Source of the DNA: Acetobacter sicerae
GTDB taxonomy: Bacteria > Pseudomonadota > Alphaproteobacteria > Acetobacterales > Acetobacteraceae
Assembly (NCBI RefSeq): GCF_011516765.1
Contig: NZ_JAAABN010000021.1
Location: 1-36,337, forward strand
DNA: 36,337 nt
Direction: 5' to 3'
In this document: positions 1 to 6,656 of the stretch, in pieces
Layout of the letters: every line of letters starts with the position of its first letter
How positions within the stretch are numbered: position 1 is the first letter of the stretch
Made by a program: the position numbers and the translations under genes
The notes under the pieces: generated by a model
What the model saw: only the letters and a program-made list of their open reading frames with translations
What the model was told of the DNA's origin: nothing
Databases searched by the model: none

Positions 1-1
1 T

Positions 2-379
2 GGTCGTGAAGAATGGTTCGAGCGTCAGGCTTACGAGTTACCGAATGGGGACAGTGTGGCGGCCATGCTGCCCTGGTCACCGCCTGACGACACCGTGGGG
101 CTGGAGCAGCGAGTGACGATTGAGGCGGATATTGCCAAAGGAAGCCCTCTTGGCCCGTGGAGCCCGCGCCTGACTTAAGAAGATCGCTCTGTGCGCGTTG
201 TGTTTGAGCGGCACGGCGTCTCTACTAAGAAGGCGCAGCAGGAATTCCTGAACACGCTGAAAAATAACGGCTGGGAAACGGCTGAATTCAAGAAGCCCAA
301 CCGCATGGCCGCAAAAGGACTTCGTTCGCCTGACGGCGCTCCTCTTGGAGTGGATTGGATGGATAAAAACGATGGATGA
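2..379 (+). pseudogene. Phage/plasmid replication ATPase C-terminus, interrupted by an in-frame TAA
   Basis: The window opens inside this reading frame, so the N-terminus is not seen. The first 58 codons end at TAA 176-178. The same frame stays open for another 67 codons to TGA 377-379. The sequence reads smoothly across the stop: ...GPWSPRLT, stop, EDRSVRVVFERHGVST. This suggests one protein broken by a point change such as CAA to TAA. The upstream part (EWFERQ, LPNGDSV, MLPWSPPDD) resembles the C-terminal end of RepA-like AAA ATPases used by phages and plasmids for replication. The downstream part looks like a small basic helical domain ending near GVDWMDKNDG. A restart at GTG 191 is possible but has no good ribosome site. 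The family call is a moderate-confidence recollection of pattern. The continuity across the stop is directly visible. Confidence 0.5.
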
Positions 380-383
380 TGAC

Positions 384-495
384 TCGTGCGTTTCTCGTGC
401 AAAAGTCGTGCGCACGACTAGTGAGGGAACCCTATAGGGAAATGCGTACTCGTGCGCTCATTCCCTGTCGTGCGGTTCCCGTGCATTTCTCGTGC
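384..495. repeat. Cluster of TCGTGC repeats with a perfect 14-bp palindrome
   Basis: TCGTGC occurs at 384, 395, 406, 450, 468 and 490, with a near copy CCGTGC at 479 and an inverted copy GCACGA at 412. Positions 405-418 form the perfect palindrome GTCGTGCGCACGAC. The segments starting at 384 and 479 are near-identical longer units (CGTGC, then GTTTCT or ATTTCT, then CGTGCA). The cluster begins five bases after the replication-protein remnant, a usual place for iterons or a phage origin. The function is inferred. Confidence 0.5.
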
Positions 496-1295
496 AGAAG
501 AACTCACGTGAAGATGGTCCAAATCTGGACTATGTGAGGACAGCTCCCCAAATCAGGAGAATGGTTTTCGCAACCGTCCGAATTTCAGACGAAGGGTCGT
601 TTTTGGAAACGAGACCCAGATGGCTCAGCTCTGATCCATCCTGAAGGGTTGAATTGACCCTCAACCTCTCAAAAATCGACTGAACGCGCGCCTGCGCCTG
701 CGCGTCAAAAAGGTGCATGAGATGGTCAGCTTTAATTCTTGCCACGGCGGCTGAAATTGGAAGCACGGCGTTAATCGCAGAAATCTCCCAAAGCCCAGAT
801 ATGGTCTTTGGCGCGGTGGCGGAAATTGGAAGCAGGATCTCCGTAACGAAGATGCAGACCGTTCCTCAGATGTGAGGAGCGAGAATTGCCGGGAAGTCGG
901 TAGTTTTTTTCGCCCTAGAAAGAACCAACCAATGGCCAGCCGAATACTTGTCGGACACTCCCGCCAGATCGAGCGAAAGCAGGGGTTCGGTTTCTATGTT
1001 ATACTCCAAATTTCACCAGTAAAACCGCTGAAAAAAGCCATATTTTAAGACGGAAAACAGTCTCACCCCTCTTTTTGCCCCTCTTAATGTCACATCAAAC
1101 TGCAAATCGAACCTTTGGGACGCGTTTGCCGTCAAATCGGCCCTGAAATACACATTATGGTATATCTGCAATAATTTGTGATATTCGTCCAGATTATCTC
1201 GGCGTATCTCTGCATATCAGTGCATGTCTACACGATAATTTAGTAATTACGGAACAATATACTCTTTCGTATTCTTTTATTGCATTGTGATACTC
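496..1295. other. About 800 bp without a convincing gene; degraded phage or regulatory DNA
   Basis: No frame here carries a recognisable protein. A minus-strand frame (530-766, extendable upstream without a stop) stays open for about 100 codons, but it has no clear start and no family resemblance. GAAATTGGAAGCA occurs at 753-765 and again exactly 69 bp later at 822-834, so a small duplication lies inside that frame. From about 1000 to 1290 the DNA turns AT-rich, as expected for a promoter region before the operon that follows. It contains related motifs GTATATCTGCA (1160), GTATCTCTGCA (1204) and ATATCAGTGCA (1214). Confidence 0.4.
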
Positions 1296-1502
1296 ATGAA
1301 TACGCCCCCAGACACTTCTGTCATGCTGAACACGGAGACCGCAGCCCGCCGAATTGGTGTCAGTGCTGTGACCCTTCGTCGGATGCTGAAGGAGGGCAAG
1401 GCTCCGCCATCAATCGTGCCGGGAAGGCGCAAGCGCCTATGGCCTGAGGCAGCCCTGATCGAGTGGGTGCGTTCCCGAACAACAGAGGAGCGTAGCCAGT
1501 GA
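1296..1502 (+). CDS. AlpA/excisionase-like helix-turn-helix protein
   Basis: This small DNA-binding protein of 68 residues has the plan of MerR-like excisionases and AlpA regulators. The predicted helix-turn-helix covers TETAARRIGVSAVTLRRML, followed by the wing segment PPSIVPGRRKRLWPEAALIEW. In phages and satellites such proteins control excision or activate the lysogeny module. ATG 1296 is preferred. GTG 1287 would add three residues, and neither has a strong ribosome site. The stop overlaps the next start (GTGA at 1499), so this is the first gene of a translationally coupled operon reaching at least to 6327. The AT-rich DNA upstream with repeated GTATMTCTGCA motifs could hold its operator. 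Confidence 0.75.
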   Translation: MNTPPDTSVMLNTETAARRIGVSAVTLRRMLKEGKAPPSIVPGRRKRLWPEAALIEWVRSRTTEERSQ

Positions 1503-1717
1503 GCACGCTTGAACAACTGGCCGCACAGGCCGGACTGAAAGACACGACCCTCCTGCAATGCGTTCGCACGGACCTGCCGCCAGTGGGGCAGATTGCGGAC
1601 CTGAAACAGCGTTATCCCGCCGCATTCCCGGCTCCGTTTGATGCCCGGACAGCCACGAAAGCCGATTACGAAGCCCGTCTGAAAGAGATGGGGTATCGTC
1701 GACGGAGTCCGATGTGA
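1499..1717 (+). CDS. Small phage protein of unknown function
   Basis: This is a 72-residue acidic-to-neutral protein starting at a GTG that overlaps the previous stop by four bases. The N-terminal half (TLEQLAAQAGL) is predicted helical. The C-terminal segment (FDARTATKADYEARLKEMGYRRR) is charged and helical. There is no signal peptide or membrane segment. I do not recognise a family. Its existence is supported by the tight overlaps on both sides and by codon use like its neighbours. Confidence 0.6.
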   Translation: MSTLEQLAAQAGLKDTTLLQCVRTDLPPVGQIADLKQRYPAAFPAPFDARTATKADYEARLKEMGYRRRSPM

Positions 1718-2232
1718 TGCAGACAGTGACTGAGGAAAAGCCGATTGAGGTTCTCGTCCGGGAGATGGTCGAGGCCCATGCTGCCGCCCGCAGTCGTAAC
1801 GGTGTGCCGTGGCAGACGCTGGACGGTATAGTCATGCGGGTTCGGTACGCTGCCAGCCGCTACAACGACACCGGAGCAAACCCGAACAGTCCTGAAGATC
1901 GTCGTCAGAAGGAACACATCCGCCGCGAGGTGGAGCGTGTGATGCAGGAGTGCATCCGCTGGCGGAACATGCCGCATCAGGACATTGGCCGTGAAGCCAC
2001 GGTGGCCCTTGCGCCTGCTTCGCAGCCTGTCGCCACACTAGCACAGACCGCCCGGCGTCTGCTTGGCGAGTTCTCCCAGCGCGGCATCCGCCTCGAAGTG
2101 GGGTCCAAAAGCCGCCTGAGCGTCCGTCCAGCCCATCTGCTGACTGATAGCGACAAGGCCAGCCTGAAGGCCTATCGGGATGACATTGCAGCGGCATGGC
2201 TGGAACAGAATCAGGTGTGGATCGTCGAGTGA
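1717..2232 (+). CDS. Phage protein with a TubC_N-like C-terminal segment
   Basis: A protein of about 171 residues. The first 100 residues are charged and helical, with no recognised family. After a linker (ALAPASQPVATLAQTARR) the C-terminal 65 residues have the pattern LLGEFSQRGIRLEV ... LSVRPAHLLTDSDKASLKAYRDDI. This matches the small helix-hairpin fold annotated as a TubC N-terminal docking-like domain, often found in phage and primase-associated proteins. ATG 1717 overlaps the previous stop (TGATG). GTG 1714 is an equally well-spaced alternative behind CGGAG. The role is unknown; position suggests a protein acting before DNA packaging. The domain call is by recollection of pattern. Confidence 0.6.
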   Translation: MQTVTEEKPIEVLVREMVEAHAAARSRNGVPWQTLDGIVMRVRYAASRYNDTGANPNSPEDRRQKEHIRREVERVMQECIRWRNMPHQDIGREATVALAPASQPVATLAQTARRLLGEFSQRGIRLEVGSKSRLSVRPAHLLTDSDKASLKAYRDDIAAAWLEQNQVWIVE

Positions 2233-2826
2233 AATCGCCCGTCGAAAACGCCCCCTGAAACGTCGGACGAAATTACCGGCGAAATTGCCGTTCCGGCGGC
2301 CGGCGCGACGAAAAGATCAGCGGCCAAAAGAGGACGTCCGTGCAGCATCTGCACCCACCCTCTGGCACGTGACATCGACCGGGCGCTCATCAACCCGGAT
2401 ACCTCCTGCTCCTCGGTTGCAGAGGCGTTCCCCGGCGTCACGGCTCGCGCCCTTCAGAGACACTACACAGACCATCTTCTGCCACGGCTGGAAAAGGCGA
2501 CCGGGCTGGTGTGTGAAGAGATCGAGCCGACTCTCGGTATTGTCGCCCAGCTTGAAGAGCTGCGTGGCCGCGCCATGGCGCTCCTCGACCGGGCGGAGAA
2601 GGCAGGCAAGCTGAAGGATGCCATCGCCGCCATCCGTGAAGCCCGTGGCGTGCTGGACAGTCAGGCCCGTGTGACGGGGGAAGGCTCCCGTACTGGCGTG
2701 CAGATCAACATCGTCAACGCGCCCGGCTGGACGGTCGTGCAGGGGAGCATCCTGTCCGCACTGGCGCCGTTCCCGGAGGCGCGGGCCGCCGTGGTGCAGG
2801 CATTGGGGCAGGTAGCCGATGGCTGA
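2229..2826 (+). CDS. Small-terminase-like phage protein, needing a +1 shift at CCC-TGA
   Basis: The coding frame 2233-2826 contains no ATG, GTG or TTG until GTG 2509, yet conserved-looking sequence begins well before that. It includes a CSICTHPLARDID motif, with Cys-x2-Cys-x-His like a small zinc site, followed by SVAEAFPGVTARALQRHY, a helix-turn-helix pattern. A GTG at 2229 overlaps the upstream stop but runs only nine codons (MKSPVENAP) to TGA 2256-2258. A +1 slip at CCC TGA, or removal of one C from the C5 run 2251-2255, joins MKSPVENAP to ETSDEITGE and gives one protein of about 198 residues. Position just before the terminase ATPase and the DNA-binding layout suggest a small terminase subunit or a related packaging or regulatory factor. 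The stop overlaps the next gene by eight bases. Confidence 0.6.
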
Positions 2827-3592
2827 TCTGGCTCAGGACATGGCCCGCGACATCCGGCACGGTCTCGATCCTGTGCTATTCGCCCGCGAGCGGCTGGGAT
2901 TTGAGCCCGATCCATGGCAGGGCAGCGTCCTGAACTCGACCAGCAACCGCATTCTGCTCAACTGCACCCGGCAGGCGGGCAAGACCAGCACCACTGCCGT
3001 GCTGGGGCTTCATACAGCGATGTATCAGCCCAATTCCCTGATTTTGCTTTTCTCCAAGGCCCAGCGCCAGAGTTCGGAACTGCTTGCCAAGGTTCACGGT
3101 CACATCAACACGATGGAAGGACCGCCACGGCTGGTGAAGGAAGCGGCGACCGAACTGAAGCTCACCAATGGCTCGCGCATCGTCAGCCTGCCGGGTGACG
3201 GCGACAGCATCCGTGGCTACTCGGCGCCGAACCTGATCGTGGAGGATGAGGCGGCGTTCGTTCACGACAGCCTGTACGAAGCCTTCCTGCCGATGCTGGC
3301 GACCAGTAACGGACGGCTGGTGCTGATGAGCACGCCCAACGGCAAGCGCGGCCATTTCTATCATGCCTGGGCTGGTGGAGATCCGAAGTGGCAGCGGGAG
3401 AGCGTCACCGCCCTTCAGGTGCCCCGCATCAGCCCTGACTATCTCGAAGACATGAAATCTGAATACGGGCCGCACAAGTTTGCTCAGGAGTTCATGTGCC
3501 GGTTTGTCGAGGCTGACGACCAGTTCTTTTCCGATGAGGCCATCGAACGGGCGTTCTCCCGCGACGTGCCTCTGCTCGAACTTAATTTCTGA
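2819..3592 (+). CDS. Phage terminase large subunit, ATPase domain only
   Basis: A 257-residue protein carrying the ATPase motor that pumps phage DNA into the capsid. Visible motifs are the Q-motif region (FEPDPWQ), Walker A (CTRQAGKTS), Walker B with catalytic Glu (LIVEDEAAF) and the coupling motif MSTPNGKRGHFY. The conserved QEFMCRFVE segment near residue 220 normally ends the ATPase domain. Full-length large terminases run to 420-550 residues, with an RNase H-like nuclease domain behind this point. Here the frame ends at TGA 3590-3592, and the nuclease is encoded separately from 3920. The start overlaps the upstream gene by eight bases. The ATPase domain itself looks intact. Confidence 0.9.
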   Translation: MADLAQDMARDIRHGLDPVLFARERLGFEPDPWQGSVLNSTSNRILLNCTRQAGKTSTTAVLGLHTAMYQPNSLILLFSKAQRQSSELLAKVHGHINTMEGPPRLVKEAATELKLTNGSRIVSLPGDGDSIRGYSAPNLIVEDEAAFVHDSLYEAFLPMLATSNGRLVLMSTPNGKRGHFYHAWAGGDPKWQRESVTALQVPRISPDYLEDMKSEYGPHKFAQEFMCRFVEADDQFFSDEAIERAFSRDVPLLELNF

Positions 3593-3599
3593 GGCCACA

Positions 3600-3920
3600 A
3601 TGGCAGATATTGCAGATCAGATCGCTTCTGTTTCCGATGATCCCCCCTTTCTGACGATGGCGGGCAATCTCATCAAAGGCACTTCATGGGCCTTGGTCAG
3701 GGACAGGGTGACGGTGAAGGTCGTGAGGACCAACGCGCCGGACAGACACCCCTTTCAGAGGATGGAGGGGGTTCCCGACAAGCCGTTACTCTCAGGGAGC
3801 CATGTGCCTGAGACTGGGTATGCCGTGGTCAACGTGACCGGGCATGAAGATTTCACCCGTCCGGGTGTGCCCTGCGACCAGTGGGGCAACATGCACCCCA
3901 GCCATGGCACACATTTCTGA
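3600..3920 (+). CDS. Small unknown protein between the two terminase halves
   Basis: A 106-residue protein with its own ribosome site (GAGG, six bases before ATG 3600) and a TGATG coupling to the next gene at 3920. It is soluble with no signal peptide. It begins MADIADQIASVSDD, has a beta-rich centre (WALVRDRVTVKVVRTN) and ends with a His- and Gly-rich tail. I do not recognise a family. It lies exactly between the terminase ATPase and nuclease genes. It could be a gene inserted into a formerly continuous terminase, or a stable part of a split terminase module. Confidence 0.6.
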   Translation: MADIADQIASVSDDPPFLTMAGNLIKGTSWALVRDRVTVKVVRTNAPDRHPFQRMEGVPDKPLLSGSHVPETGYAVVNVTGHEDFTRPGVPCDQWGNMHPSHGTHF

Positions 3921-4643
3921 TGGGTGTGATCTCACCAGGCCACAAAGTCGTCGAAGATCGTCGCGTCATCACCGAGGGGCATCTGGATGGGTATTCCATC
4001 GGGCTCGATCTGGGAAAGTCGCAGGATTTCACGGCCATCTGTGTGGCGGAAGTCTTTTCTCTGTGAGCGTCAACGCTGGCAGAGACTGCAATTCGAGCCG
4101 CTTGCCCAGATCGTGCAGCGCCGGGTGACGTGGCGCTACCGTATCCGCAACGTGCATCGTTACCCCCGTGGCACATCCTACCCCGACATCGCCAGATCGG
4201 TACGCAATGTCATGGGACAGCTTCCGGCGGCTTCTGTTCCTCCCGCTCTCTTCGTGGATCGGACGGGTGTTGGCGCTCCGGTGGTCGATACCATGCGTGA
4301 AATGGGGCTGGCGCTTGTCGGCGTGTCGATCACCGGCGGCGCGAAAGTGAACAAACCGAACCCCCGCGAGGCGAATGTGCCGAAATCGGTGCTGGCGTCC
4401 GCGCTGGATATTGCCTTTGCCGAGGATCGTCTCGAACTCACATCGCAGGCCAGCGCGTCTGAAGCTCTGAAATCTGAATTGCAGGGCTTCAGAGTGAAGA
4501 AAACGGCGCACGGCAATGAGACGATGGAAGCGTGGCGTGAAGGTATCCACGACGATCTCGTGCTGGCCACGGCGCTGGCGGTCTGGGGTGGTGAACAGCG
4601 CATCCGCCCGCGACCGCCCGTTCAGTGGAGTATGGGCCGATGA
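3920..4643 (+). pseudogene. Terminase large subunit nuclease domain, separate gene with a frameshift
   Basis: This is the RNase H-like nuclease domain that cuts concatemeric phage DNA. It starts at ATG 3920, overlapping the previous stop, and reads GYSIGLDLGKSQDFTAICVAEV, which carries the first catalytic Asp, before stopping at TGA 4064-4066. The rest continues in another frame to TGA 4641-4643. That part has LFVDRTGVGAPVVD (second Asp), ITGGAKVN, and EAWREGIHDDLVLATALAVW (third Asp). The frames join by removing one base near the TTTT/TCTCT tract at about 4056-4064, giving a protein of about 240 residues. The break could be a mutation, a sequencing error or a recoding site. All three acidic residues are kept, so the damage looks recent if real. 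Confidence 0.75.
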
Positions 4644-5122
4644 CTATCGCCACAATCGACCCCGGCAACAGTGGGGCCATCGCCATCCTGTCCGATGCTG
4701 GCGACCTGATCGAGATCTTCGACATGCCGACTGTGGCCGTCACAGTCGGGAAGAAGCAGCGCAACGTCGTGTCCGCCCCGTTACTGGCGACGATGCTGAG
4801 GGCGCACGACCCGACGGAGATATGGCTTGAGAAGGTCTCCACCAGACCGGGCGAGGGTGCCGTGGGGGCTTTTGCGTTCGGTCGTGGCGTTGGCGTCATC
4901 GAGGGCGTGGCAGCTGCCCTTGGCAAGCCTCTGTCCACCGTGACGCCTGCCGTCTGGAAGAAGGCGACCAGATGCCCTGCTGACAAGGGCGGAGCGCGTG
5001 CCAGAGCGATGCAGCTTTTCCCAACCGCAGCCGACCAGTTCAAGTGCGTGAAAGACGATGGGCGGGCAGAGGCCGCGCTGATCGGGGTTTATGTGATTCA
5101 AGAGACAAGGAAACAGGCATGA
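4640..5122 (+). CDS. RuvC-like Holliday-junction resolvase of phage type
   Basis: A 160-residue nuclease of the RNase H fold, related to RuvC-type resolvases carried by phages. In phages these resolve branched DNA before packaging. Visible catalytic-site segments are IATIDPGNSGAIAI at the N-terminus (first Asp), EIWLEKV (Glu) and KDDGRAEAALIG near the C-terminus (final acidic residues). A middle segment, FAFGRGVGVIEGVAAAL, is typical of the family. ATG 4640 overlaps the upstream stop (ATGA). Starting at GTG 4625 would add MEYGP before the conserved strand and is less likely. The end overlaps the next start by four bases. Confidence 0.85.
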   Translation: MTIATIDPGNSGAIAILSDAGDLIEIFDMPTVAVTVGKKQRNVVSAPLLATMLRAHDPTEIWLEKVSTRPGEGAVGAFAFGRGVGVIEGVAAALGKPLSTVTPAVWKKATRCPADKGGARARAMQLFPTAADQFKCVKDDGRAEAALIGVYVIQETRKQA

Positions 5123-6327
5123 CTTCATCTGACGCCCTGACAGATACTCCCCCAATATCTGACGAAAACATCAAGGTAACGGCCATCCGTAAGCCTGATG
5201 TGTGGTCCATGCCTCGTTGCCGGTTGCTTGTGAACGGAGCCGAGCGGAGCGGTTTTGGCGTTGTTTCGTTCAATCTCCAGTGCACGAGGTATGCCCGTTG
5301 CGACACACTGGATATGACGGTGGGGTTCGACACGACCGCAACGCAGCCGCCTTACTGGTTTGACGTGTTCCCACCGGAGCAAGGGAAGACGCTGCCGGAC
5401 ATTGAAGTCCAGTTGCAGATGCGTGACGCTGAGAAAGATGGCGCGCAGTGGGTCACTGTTTTTCAGGGTGTCCTTGATCACGTCAGTCTCCAGCCGCATC
5501 GCGGGCAGGTTCAAACCCAATGCCGAGATTACCTCGCCAAACTGATGGACATGCGCGTTCAGGAGGCGTGGCTGAACCTGACCGGCCCGGAACTGATGAA
5601 GGCAGTCATCACAGCGGCGGGGTTGACGCCCGACGTCCAGTTTTCGTCCGGCATGGAAGGCCAGTTCTGGCAGATCGAACACAAGCGTCAGTCCTCGCAC
5701 GGGCAGACGCGATTTCAGACAGCATTTGATCTGGCGCGCTATGTTGCGAATGGCGCGAACTGCGACCTGTATGCGGACGGCAGGACGATCGTTTGCAGGC
5801 CGTTCCCGTCTATGCCGTCCGCTGATGCCAACACTCCGAAGATCAAATATATCCCCCCCCGCGACGTTGGATTTCCGCAAGCGCCAGTCATAGACCTAAG
5901 CCTTGAGCGAGATTATCAGACTGCGAAAGGTATCGTCGTCCATTGCATGTCATGGGACAGCAAGCAACGGATCAAGTCTGAAGTCTATTTCTCGGCTCTT
6001 GGCCCTTCCAAGAAGAACGCGCTCCAGAACGGCACACTCCATAGCTTCCGCTTCCCGGGACTGAAGCAGGACCAACTCGAGGGCAAGGCCGAGGCTCTTT
6101 ACAAGCAAATCGTCGCTCACGAACGCACGATCAGCCTGACTATCCCGGGCCGCATTCATCTTGCTCCGAGACAGTTTCTCACTCTCACCGGCACAGGCAC
6201 GACATGGGATGGCACGCGGGACGTGGACGCTGTGACGTCATCGCTCGACTGGTCTGGCGGATACACGCAGACCGTCACGCTGCGGACGCGGGACGCATCG
6301 GATCAGGAGGGTGGTGAATATGACTGA
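5119..6327 (+). CDS. Phage tail hub / late control D-like protein
   Basis: A protein of about 402 residues with the layout of phage tail hub proteins (gp27/GpD type). An N-terminal beta domain reads RCRLLVNGAERSGFGVVSFN. A segment describing the hub barrel follows (VFQGVLDHVSLQPHRGQVQ, CRDYLAKLMDM), then a helical adaptor (TGPELMKAVITAAGL) and a C-terminal beta region (LAPRQFLTLTGTGT, DVDAVTSSLDWSGGYTQTV). Hub proteins connect the tail tube to the spike. ATG 5119 overlaps the resolvase stop by four bases. An open frame back to GTG 5044 exists but lies inside the resolvase gene. In tailed phages many head and tail genes separate terminase from hub. Here none are present. Confidence 0.7.
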   Translation: MTSSDALTDTPPISDENIKVTAIRKPDVWSMPRCRLLVNGAERSGFGVVSFNLQCTRYARCDTLDMTVGFDTTATQPPYWFDVFPPEQGKTLPDIEVQLQMRDAEKDGAQWVTVFQGVLDHVSLQPHRGQVQTQCRDYLAKLMDMRVQEAWLNLTGPELMKAVITAAGLTPDVQFSSGMEGQFWQIEHKRQSSHGQTRFQTAFDLARYVANGANCDLYADGRTIVCRPFPSMPSADANTPKIKYIPPRDVGFPQAPVIDLSLERDYQTAKGIVVHCMSWDSKQRIKSEVYFSALGPSKKNALQNGTLHSFRFPGLKQDQLEGKAEALYKQIVAHERTISLTIPGRIHLAPRQFLTLTGTGTTWDGTRDVDAVTSSLDWSGGYTQTVTLRTRDASDQEGGEYD

Positions 6328-6346
6328 TTTGGTTATCAAGGGGTGA
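6320..6346 (+). pseudogene. Truncated start of the next tail gene
   Basis: ATG 6320 lies nine bases after an excellent AGGAGG (6305-6310) and overlaps the hub gene stop, exactly as the upstream genes overlap each other. It reads only MTDLVIKG before TGA. The normal start context followed by immediate termination suggests that the phage operon was cut here by deletion or by the prophage boundary. A genuine eight-residue peptide is possible but less likely. Confidence 0.5.
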
Positions 6347-6361
6347 TGCAGAGGGAGTTGC

Positions 6362-6390
6362 CCCTCTTGAAATGTCAGTCCGCAAGAGGG
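6362..6390. other. Inverted repeat downstream of the phage operon
   Basis: CCCTCTTG (6362-6369) and CAAGAGGG (6383-6390) form an 8-bp stem with a 13-base loop. An upstream AGAGGG (6350-6355) can pair with the same left arm, so two hairpins compete. No T-run follows directly, so this is not a clean intrinsic terminator. It may be an end of the phage element. Confidence 0.35.
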
Positions 6391-6460
6391 ACAACATGCA
6401 GGGCTAGGTCTTGCCGTTTTCTCGTAATTCTTTGATTATATTGGATAAAAATTAAAATTT

Positions 6461-6552
6461 TGGCGGAGGGGATGGGATTCGAACCCACGATACGCTGTTA
6501 AGCGTATAACGGTTTAGCAAACCGCCGCCTTCAGCCTCTCGGCCACCCCTCC
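6461..6552 (-). tRNA. tRNA-Ser(GCU)
   Basis: On the minus strand the acceptor arms GGAGGGG (6546-6552) and CCCCTCC (6465-6471) pair perfectly. The discriminator is G, and an encoded CCA lies at 6461-6463. The anticodon loop reads TTTGCTAAA, giving GCU. The long variable arm is a stem (ATACGCT with AGCGTAT), as expected of a class II serine tRNA. The T loop is GGTTCGAATCC. The 3' end faces the phage genes, so the tRNA is a plausible integration target. Confidence 0.97.
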
Positions 6553-6656
6553 AAGCACTGAGTCAGTGCGTTGCGGCGGAAACTACCTTGTTCTCTCTCA
6601 GCAGTCAATTCCGGATGAGCGTGGAGAACGCCTCAAAAACATTCTCCATTTTGCTA

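Noticed and set aside
384..495. CRISPR-like array
   Set aside because: The repeat unit is only six bases with uneven spacing and no distinct spacers; no cas gene is present.
2180..2614. 144-residue plus-strand frame
   Set aside because: Arg- and Ser-rich shadow overlapping the small-terminase-like frame, which has a conserved Cys/His motif.
2876..3598. 240-residue minus frame opposite the terminase ATPase
   Set aside because: Shadow of a gene with clear Walker motifs on the plus strand.
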